The notes beneath the pieces are model-generated. The model saw only the letters and a program-made list of their open reading frames with translations, did no database searches and was not told where the DNA came from. The position numbers were made by a program, and so were the translations under genes. From Streptomyces flaveolus (lineage in GTDB: Bacteria; Actinomycetota; Actinomycetes; Streptomycetales; Streptomycetaceae): a stretch of DNA of 51,359 bases. Positions 46,133 to 51,359 of the stretch are shown here, in pieces; position 1 is the first letter of the stretch; the number at the start of each line of letters is the position of its first letter. The stretch is from assembly GCF_000716535.1 (NCBI RefSeq), contig NZ_JNWV01000049.1, positions 1-51,359 of the forward strand, in the 5' to 3' direction.

Positions 46133-47566
46133 GTGCGCACACGTCTCCTCCCGCTGCTCATCGTCCTGCTGGCGGCCGTCCTGCTCGCGCTCGGCGTCCC
46201 GCTCGCCGTCAGCGTGGCCGCCGCACAGCAGCAGCGGGTCGTCGTCGACCGGATCGACGACACGGCGCGTTTTGCGGCGCTCGCCCAGTTCGTCACCGAC
46301 GGGCCCGGCGGGTCCCGCCGCACCACCACGGACGAGCGCCGGGAGAGCCTGCGCAGCGAACTGGAGAGTTACTACGAGGTCTACGGCATCCGCGCGGGCG
46401 TCTTCTACCGCAACCGTACGGAGGCGATGGCCAACGCGCCCGGAGACTGGTTCGTCCCGAGCACGGGTCAGGTACGCAGGGCGTTCGACGAGGCGCTGCT
46501 CAGCCGGCGCAGCCACGATCCGCCGCAGGCGTGGCCCTGGCAGCACAGCCGGCTCGTCGTCGCCTCGCCGGTGATCCGGGACGGGGATGTCGTCGCCGTC
46601 GTGGTCACCGACTCGCCCACCGAGCAGCTGCGTTCCCGGATCCTGCGCGGCTGGCTGGTCATCGGTGCCGGTGAGATCGCGGCCATGCTCCTCGCCGTCG
46701 GCGCCGCGCTCCGGCTGACCGGCTGGGTGCTCAAGCCGGTCAGGGTCCTGGACGCCACCACGCACGACATAGCCACCGGGCGGCTCAAGTCCCGCGTCGT
46801 GGTCGCCGGCGGGCCGCCGGAACTCAGACGGCTGGCCCGTTCGTTCAACGAGATGGCGGACAACGTCGAGGCCGTGCTGGAGCAGCAGCGCGCCTTCGTC
46901 GCCGATGCCTCGCACCAGCTCCGCAACCCGCTCGCGGCACTGCTGCTGCGCATCGAACTGCTCGCCCTCGAACTCCCCGAGGGCAACGAGGAGATCGCCT
47001 CGGTCCGCACCGAGGGCAAGCGCCTCGCGCAGGTCCTGGACGACCTGCTCGACCTGGCGCTGGCCGAGCACGCCGACGCCGACCTCGTGCTGACGGACAT
47101 CGGCGCGCTGGCCGAGGAACGGGTGGCCGCCTGGGCGCCGGCCGCCCGGACCAAGGGCGTCCGGCTGACCGGCGACTGCCCGCCCACCACCGGCTGGGTC
47201 GACCCGATCGCCCTGTCCAGCGCCCTGGACGCGGTGATCGACAACGCCGTGAAGTTCACCCCGGAGGGCGGTACGGTCGCGGTCACCGTCGCCGCCGACG
47301 GCGACACCACCACCGTCGTCGTCACGGACACCGGCCCCGGCCTCACCGACGAGGAACTCGCGCGCGTGGGCGACCGTTTCTGGCGCAGCGGCCGGCACCA
47401 GAACGTGAAGGGCTCGGGCCTGGGCCTGTCCATCACCCGCGCGCTCCTCGCGGCGGGCGGCGGCTCGATCGACTACGCCCACCACGAGCCGCGGGGGCTG
47501 CGGGTGACGGTCCGGGTGCCCCGGCACGCCGAGACCGGCGGGGGCGCCACGGACGCCGCCTCCTAG
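46133..47566 (+). CDS. gluK: Sensor histidine kinase GluK
   Basis: A 477-residue membrane kinase. Helix 1 (about 5-29) and helix 2 (about 176-200) enclose an extracytoplasmic sensor of about 145 residues. HAMP (about 200-250), HisKA with H261 in FVADASHQLRNPLAAL, and a HATPase (N box DAVIDNAVKF, G1 DTGPGL, G2 GSGLGLS) follow. The GTG at 46133 lies 9 nt after gluR. It probably senses extracellular glutamate or a related signal and controls gluABCD through GluR. It is convergent with a TAXI-type binding protein. Confidence 0.92.
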   Translation: MRTRLLPLLIVLLAAVLLALGVPLAVSVAAAQQQRVVVDRIDDTARFAALAQFVTDGPGGSRRTTTDERRESLRSELESYYEVYGIRAGVFYRNRTEAMANAPGDWFVPSTGQVRRAFDEALLSRRSHDPPQAWPWQHSRLVVASPVIRDGDVVAVVVTDSPTEQLRSRILRGWLVIGAGEIAAMLLAVGAALRLTGWVLKPVRVLDATTHDIATGRLKSRVVVAGGPPELRRLARSFNEMADNVEAVLEQQRAFVADASHQLRNPLAALLLRIELLALELPEGNEEIASVRTEGKRLAQVLDDLLDLALAEHADADLVLTDIGALAEERVAAWAPAARTKGVRLTGDCPPTTGWVDPIALSSALDAVIDNAVKFTPEGGTVAVTVAADGDTTTVVVTDTGPGLTDEELARVGDRFWRSGRHQNVKGSGLGLSITRALLAAGGGSIDYAHHEPRGLRVTVRVPRHAETGGGATDAAS

Positions 47567-47593
47567 GCTCCGCCAAGGGCGACGGAAAGACCC

Positions 47594-48592
47594 TTACGGC
47601 TTCACCGAGCGGTAGTACCGCCGGGCGCCCTCCTGCAAGGGCAGGGGGTCGGTGTAGATGGCGGTCCGCAGATCGACCAGTTGGGCGGAGTGGACATGGG
47701 CGCCGATGTCGTCCCGGCTCTTGATCACCGTACGGGTCACCCACTCGGTCAGCCGGGGATCCACGTCCGTGCGGGTCATCAGCAGGTTGGACACGGCGAT
47801 CGTCGGCACCTGCGCCCCCTGCTGCACCTGCGGGTAGGCCGACTCGGGAATGTTCGTTGTCCGGTAGTAGCCCGCGCCCTCACCCTGCTCGTGCAGCCGG
47901 GTGACGAGGGTGTCGTCGATCGGCAGGAACCGGAACCCATCCTGCTTCGCCAGTGCGACCAGCCCCTTCGTGGGCAGGCCGCCGGACCAGAAGAAGGCGT
48001 CGATCTTCCCGTCCCGCAGCCGCGCGGGCCCGGTGTCGATGCCGTCCGCGACCGGCGTGATGCCCTTGTGCGGGTCGATGCCGGCGGCCCGCAGCACCCG
48101 GTCGGCTATCAGCCGCACCCCCGAATCGGGCAGTCCGGTCGCCACCCGCTTGTGCCGCAGGTCCGCGATGCTCCGGATGTCGGAGTCGCGGGGGACGATG
48201 AGGTGCACGTAGTCGTCGTAGAGCCGGGCCACACCGCGCAACCGGCCGACGGCGTTGCCGTGCCGCAGCTCGTACGTCGCCACCGCGTCGGCCGCCGCGA
48301 TGGTGAAGTCGGCCTGCCCGGTCGCCACCCGCTGGACGTTCTCCTGCGAGCCGGCGCTGTTGAGCAGCTTCACCTTCAGGCCCGGCATGTCCCTGCCCAG
48401 CTCGGTGCGCAGCAGCTCGCCGTACTCCTGGTAGACCCCGCGGGGCGTACCGGTGCTGAACACGATCGTCCCGCTCGGCGGCTTCTCGCCCAAGGGCAGC
48501 AGCCACCACAGCAGCAGCGCGAGGGCGACGGCACCGACGGCCGAGCCCTGCAGCGCTCGGCGCCTGCCGAGCCGGGGGAACACCTTGGACAT
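47594..48592 (-). CDS. TAXI-family solute-binding protein without transporter partners
   Basis: A 332-residue protein. One N-terminal helix (about 17-38; GAVALALLLWWLLP) acts as a signal or anchor; there is no lipobox Cys. The body is the TAXI type of periplasmic-binding fold: IVFSTGTPRGVYQEYGELLR, LLNSAGSQENVQRVATGQAD, and GITPVADGIDTGPARLRDGK. TAXI proteins normally serve TRAP transporters with DctQ/DctM subunits, but none is found here. Position next to gluK suggests that it may deliver ligand to the sensor rather than to a transporter. The ATG at 48592 was chosen over an in-frame start at 48622. Confidence 0.85.
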   Translation of the reverse strand: MSKVFPRLGRRRALQGSAVGAVALALLLWWLLPLGEKPPSGTIVFSTGTPRGVYQEYGELLRTELGRDMPGLKVKLLNSAGSQENVQRVATGQADFTIAAADAVATYELRHGNAVGRLRGVARLYDDYVHLIVPRDSDIRSIADLRHKRVATGLPDSGVRLIADRVLRAAGIDPHKGITPVADGIDTGPARLRDGKIDAFFWSGGLPTKGLVALAKQDGFRFLPIDDTLVTRLHEQGEGAGYYRTTNIPESAYPQVQQGAQVPTIAVSNLLMTRTDVDPRLTEWVTRTVIKSRDDIGAHVHSAQLVDLRTAIYTDPLPLQEGARRYYRSVKP

Positions 48593-48721
48593 GCGGCGAT
48601 CCTGCCAGGCGAGGCGTGGCACTGACCAGGGCCGGGGTCACTCTCGGGACCGGGGAGCGGATGCCGCGGTGGTCCGCACGGGGCGAGGGGCGTTGTCAGT
48701 GGCCGCCGTTACAGTCGCCGT

Positions 48722-49153
48722 ATGACCACTTCGCCCGCCGACCGTGTGAGCACGTCACCCGCCCACCTCGTCCGTGAGTTCCACCACGCCTTCGGCCTCG
48801 ACGCCCGCAGCACGCCGACGGAGGTGGACCCGGAGCTGGCCGCGCACCGCGGCGAACTGCTCGCCGAGGAGGCCGCTGAGGTCGCCGAGGTCGCTGTGGA
48901 GGGGCCGCTGGACCGGCTCGCGCACGAGCTGGCCGACGTGGTGTACGTGGCGTACGGCACGGCCCTGGTACACGGCATCGACCTCGACGAGGTGATCGCC
49001 GAGATCCACCGCGCCAACATGAGCAAGCGAGGCCCGGACGGGACGGTCGCCCGCCGGGCCGACGGCAAGGTGCTCAAGGGGGAGCACTACCGGGCGCCGG
49101 ACGTGTCGGCCGTACTGCGCCGCCAGGGCTGGATACCGGGCGAGTCAAAGTGA
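48722..49153 (+). CDS. MazG-like nucleotide pyrophosphohydrolase
   Basis: A 143-residue all-alpha NTP pyrophosphohydrolase. The metal-binding E-x2-E pattern is seen in ELLAEEAAEVAEVAVEG and the partner in ELADVVYVAYGTAL; IHRANMSKRGPDG follows, as in the phosphoribosyl-ATP-pyrophosphohydrolase-like branch. It probably removes non-canonical or excess nucleotides; the substrate is unknown. TACAGT lies six bases before the ATG and no ribosome binding site is seen, so it may be leaderless. It is divergent from the TAXI gene. Confidence 0.87.
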   Translation: MTTSPADRVSTSPAHLVREFHHAFGLDARSTPTEVDPELAAHRGELLAEEAAEVAEVAVEGPLDRLAHELADVVYVAYGTALVHGIDLDEVIAEIHRANMSKRGPDGTVARRADGKVLKGEHYRAPDVSAVLRRQGWIPGESK

Positions 49154-49189
49154 GCTGCGTCACGACGAGTTGAGCAGGGCGGCGCGAAC

Positions 49190-49633
49190 TCAGCGGCCCG
49201 TCAGACCCGTACCGCCGAGACGGGTGAGCAGGTCCGCGAGGCGGGCGACGTCCGCCGGGGGCCACGCCGGGCCGGCGAAGACCTCGGCGGCGGTCTCCTC
49301 CGCCGTGGCCCGCATCTCCGCCAGCCGATGCCGGCCCGTCCCGGTCAGCGCCGCGTACGCCACACGCGCGTCCCGGGCGTCCGTCTCCCGGGTCACCAGC
49401 CCGATCCGCTCCAGCGGAGCGAGCCCGCGCGTCACGCCCGAGGCGGTCAGTCCCAGTGCCTCGGCGAGGTCCACCCGGCGCATCCGGCCGCCCGGTGCCT
49501 GCTCCAGCCGCAGCAGCAGGGTGAAGTCGGCGAGGCTGACGCCGTGCAGCCCGCCGAGCCGGGCGTCGAAGCGTCGTACGAGCGCCGACTGGGCCCGTAC
49601 CAGGCGCAGCGCCGCGTCCAGGCCCTCACTCAC
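49190..49633 (-). CDS. MarR-family transcriptional regulator
   Basis: A 147-residue winged-helix regulator. The DNA-binding domain (about 35-110) reads VSLADFTLLLRLEQAPGG, then VDLAEALGLTASGVTRGLAP and LERIGLVTRETDARDARVAY (wing). Dimerisation helices lie at both ends. The GTG at 49633 follows GGGAG; an in-frame GTG at 49648 is possible. A perfect CTTGAG-TG-CTCAAG palindrome lies 31 nt upstream and is a likely autoregulatory operator. Target genes are unknown. Confidence 0.87.
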   Translation of the reverse strand: MSEGLDAALRLVRAQSALVRRFDARLGGLHGVSLADFTLLLRLEQAPGGRMRRVDLAEALGLTASGVTRGLAPLERIGLVTRETDARDARVAYAALTGTGRHRLAEMRATAEETAAEVFAGPAWPPADVARLADLLTRLGGTGLTGR

Positions 49634-49663
49634 GGCCCACTCCCTCACATCCCTTGCCTTGTC

Positions 49664-49677
49664 CTTGAGTGCTCAAG
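49664..49677. promoter_or_regulatory. Palindromic operator upstream of the MarR gene
   Basis: CTTGAGTGCTCAAG is a perfect 14-bp palindrome in the 57-nt gap between the DUF6204 gene and the MarR gene. TTGA-N6-TCAA spacing fits MarR-type dimers. Confidence 0.55.
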
Positions 49678-49690
49678 TTTATGGCGTGGG

Positions 49691-50050
49691 TCAGGAGCCG
49701 GTCGTACGGGCGGCGCGGCGCTGCCGCTTGCCCAGGGGAGCCTGGGAGAGGTCCTCGGCGGTGGTCCGCAGGTGCTTGAAGCCGTAGCCGCGCGCAGTCA
49801 GCCAGGACTTCGCCGTCTCCTCGGCCCGTTCCGTCGCCTCCAGGATGTCCTCCTCCTTCTCTCCCGTCGCCGAGAAGCGGAAGACGAAGGCGGGCCGGGC
49901 GGCGACGTCGTAGGTGAGGGTGCCCTCGGGGGTGAAGGCGGCGCGCAGGACGTCGTGTTCGGCGGCGTCGGCCAGCAGGGCGGCGCGCTGGGCGTCGGTG
50001 AGGGCGTCGAAGGCGCCACGGACGGTGATGCGGAAGGTTCGCGTACTCAT
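49691..50050 (-). CDS. DUF6204 family protein
   Basis: A 119-residue protein starting MSTRTFRITVRGAFDALTDA, with strand-rich segments (TLTYDVAARPAFVFRFSATG), an acidic helix (EDILEATERAEETAKSWL) and a basic C terminus (GKRQRRAAR). It resembles a small family annotated DUF6204 in streptomycetes; function unknown. The ATG at 50050 is the first in frame. It precedes the MarR gene on the same strand but is separated from it by the palindromic operator. Confidence 0.75.
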   Translation of the reverse strand: MSTRTFRITVRGAFDALTDAQRAALLADAAEHDVLRAAFTPEGTLTYDVAARPAFVFRFSATGEKEEDILEATERAEETAKSWLTARGYGFKHLRTTAEDLSQAPLGKRQRRAARTTGS

Positions 50051-50310
50051 TCCACGACCTTAGGCACGGCGCGGGTGACGCCTCCACCGGGTTTCCCGGT
50101 CCGTGCGGCGCCCCGGGTGCCGGGGACGGAGGGCGGATGGACGTAGCACCGGGCGTGTACGGGGAGGTCCGGCTTGGGATGCCCGGCGGCCGGGGTGCTT
50201 GGCCCCGCGGGCGCCTTGTGGACGGCCTCTGCCATGACGCGGAAGGCGCCGGGAGAGCCGGAAACGGGAGGCGTCGAGCGCGTCGATCGCCTCCCGTGAG
50301 GTCACCGCGA
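50051..50310. other. Gap without recognised gene
   Basis: Short ORFs of about 60-90 codons occur on both strands but lack ribosome binding sites and family features; their composition is Pro/Arg/Gly-rich like random high-GC frames. I see nothing convincing in this stretch. Confidence 0.5.
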
Positions 50311-50311
50311 G

Positions 50312-50355
50312 GGCCCCGGGCCGTCCTGGCGGTGCCCGCCGCCGGTCCCGGGGCC
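50312..50355. terminator. Probable chitinase terminator
   Basis: GGCCCCGGG (50312-50320) and CCCGGGGCC (50347-50355) are perfect 9-bp arms around an inner GGCGGT/GCCGCC hairpin, starting 8 nt after the chitinase stop on the - strand. Confidence 0.6.
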
Positions 50356-50362
50356 AGGGCGG

Positions 50363-51358
50363 TCAGCCGGTGTAGCCGGCGAAGACCCGCGTGTAGTCCC
50401 AGGCGGACTGGCTGACGCCGGAGCAGCTGTCGGCGGGCCCACCGGTGCAGGGACGGTCCCGGTTGGCGGACCAGAAGGTCAGCCGGGCCAGGTGGTGCTG
50501 CTGGGCGTAGGCGAGGATGGTGCGGAAGTCGGCCACGGTGACGGTCTCGTTCTGGTCGGTGATGCCGTTCATGGACGAGATGCCCATGTCCCGGTAGGCC
50601 TGGTCGTCGCTGTAGTGGTAGGCGTTCTTCAGCGCGTTCTTCAGCCCCTCGGCCGCCTGGACGGTCAGGTTGCCCATGTTCTGGCCCGCGCCGCCGAAGT
50701 CGAACGGCATGATGGCCCAGGCGTCGACGGTCAGCCCCGAGGCGGCGGCCCGGTTGATGAGGCTGGTGTCGGGGCCGCTCTGCCCGGTGCCGATGGTGAT
50801 GTAGACCTTCAGACCGGGGTTGTTGGCCTTCACGGTCTTCAGCGCGTCGACCGTGCGCTGCTGGACGGTGCCGTTGCTGTAGGCGTCGGCCTCCAGGTCG
50901 ATGTCGATCGCCTTCAGACCGTAGGCGTTGATGACCTTCTGGTAGGCGGCGGCGAGCTCGCCGGCGCTGGAGCAGGAACTCTCCAGCTTGTTGCCGCTGT
51001 AACCGCCGAAGGACGGGATGACGTCACCGCCGTTGGCCCGCACGGTGTTGACCGTCTGCTGGTCCACTCCGCCGGTCAGTGGACGGCTGCCGTCCCACTG
51101 CGGATTGCAGTAGCCGTTGCTCAGCACGAAGGCGAGCGTGAACCACTTGACGCCGGTGGCCTGGGTGATGGTGGTCGGGTCGGGCGGGCTGCCCCAGCCG
51201 TTGTACAGGTACGGCGCCACCGCCATCGGCGCCGAGGGGCTGGTGCCGCCGCCGGCCGCGGGCGCGTTCCACTTCTGGTTGGCGCCGCCGGTGCAGCTCC
51301 AGATCTGTATCCGGGTGCCGTTGGCGGAGTTGTTGTCGGTGACGTCCAGGCACTTGTT
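50363..51358 (-). CDS. Secreted chitinase, CBM13-GH18, N terminus outside window
   Basis: The last 331 codons of a larger gene. The visible N-terminal part is the end of a ricin-type carbohydrate-binding module (NKCLDVTDNNSANGTRIQIW, then SCTGGANQKW), so earlier repeats and the signal peptide lie beyond 51359. A Gly/Thr/Ser linker leads to a GH18 domain with the catalytic core DIDLE in GLKAIDIDLEAD, an YITIGTG strand and AIMPFDFGG. It hydrolyses chitin or related glycans outside the cell. The internal ATG at 51226 is not the true start. A C-terminal Cys-containing loop (CTGGPADSC) may form a disulfide. Confidence 0.92.
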   Translation of the reverse strand, partial: NKCLDVTDNNSANGTRIQIWSCTGGANQKWNAPAAGGGTSPSAPMAVAPYLYNGWGSPPDPTTITQATGVKWFTLAFVLSNGYCNPQWDGSRPLTGGVDQQTVNTVRANGGDVIPSFGGYSGNKLESSCSSAGELAAAYQKVINAYGLKAIDIDLEADAYSNGTVQQRTVDALKTVKANNPGLKVYITIGTGQSGPDTSLINRAAASGLTVDAWAIMPFDFGGAGQNMGNLTVQAAEGLKNALKNAYHYSDDQAYRDMGISSMNGITDQNETVTVADFRTILAYAQQHHLARLTFWSANRDRPCTGGPADSCSGVSQSAWDYTRVFAGYTG

Positions 51359-51359
51359 C

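Noticed and set aside
50137..50415. A possible 92-codon gene between DUF6204 and the chitinase
   Set aside because: Overlaps the chitinase end and its terminator, has no ribosome binding site and only Arg/Gly/Ala-rich composition.

Overview
The window is a chromosomal segment of a Streptomyces or very close relative. Coding GC is very high with strong third-position GC, which produces long antisense shadow ORFs. GTG starts are common. The gene content is the conserved Streptomyces core block that runs from an rRNA operon through the osaC-osaA-osaB osmoadaptation genes, ftsK, rimO-pgsA-cinA, clgR, a Dps gene, a Nei2 glycosylase, lhr and recA-recX to the glutamate system gluABCD/gluRK. No phage, transposase, integrase, CRISPR array or large biosynthetic cluster is visible.

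Layout. 1-1080: 3' end of 5S rRNA with its terminator, a shortened DegT-type aminotransferase-like gene, and a Thr tRNA (GGT). 1090-10684: osaC (anti-sigma kinase/phosphatase) divergent from osaA (hybrid kinase with ten 92-residue HAMP-type repeat units) and osaB (response regulator). 10874-18111: ftsK, a RodZ-like protein, the tightly overlapping rimO-pgsA-cinA set, and clgR. 18427-30036: a Dps-like ferritin, a small membrane protein, an SDR oxidoreductase, the lhr helicase with a Nei-type glycosylase, an AraC regulator with the azlC/azlD exporter, an alpha-toroid protein and a DUF3046 protein. 30168-33206: an AI-2E-type transporter, a frameshifted remnant of a SpoIIE-type phosphatase and two uncharacterised genes. 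33319-35576: the SOS promoter, recA and recX. 36030-41580: an FtsX-type permease, a cysteine dioxygenase-rhodanese pair preceded by a Cys-rich leader peptide ORF, and an FAD monooxygenase. 41758-48592: gluABCD, divergent gluR-gluK and a TAXI-type binding protein. 48722-end: a MazG-like pyrophosphohydrolase, a MarR regulator, a DUF6204 protein and a CBM13-GH18 chitinase cut by the window edge.

How the genes work together. OsaA/OsaB/OsaC form the osmotic-stress and sigma-B control unit. RecA/RecX, Lhr, Nei2, FtsK and a Dps protein are chromosome-maintenance functions. GluABCD imports glutamate and is probably controlled by GluR/GluK. The cysteine dioxygenase and rhodanese form a cysteine-catabolism operon with features of cysteine-responsive attenuation.

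Most interesting signals. (1) A 15-codon leader ORF with three Cys codons and a strong ribosome binding site lies upstream of the cysteine dioxygenase gene. (2) Five genes show tandem duplications that span their own stop codon; after osaB and recX these have expanded into arrays of 17-nt and 26-nt units. (3) An 11-bp-spaced direct repeat sits directly upstream of the gluA promoter and looks like a GluR site. (4) OsaA carries a near-perfect ten-copy 276-bp repeat.
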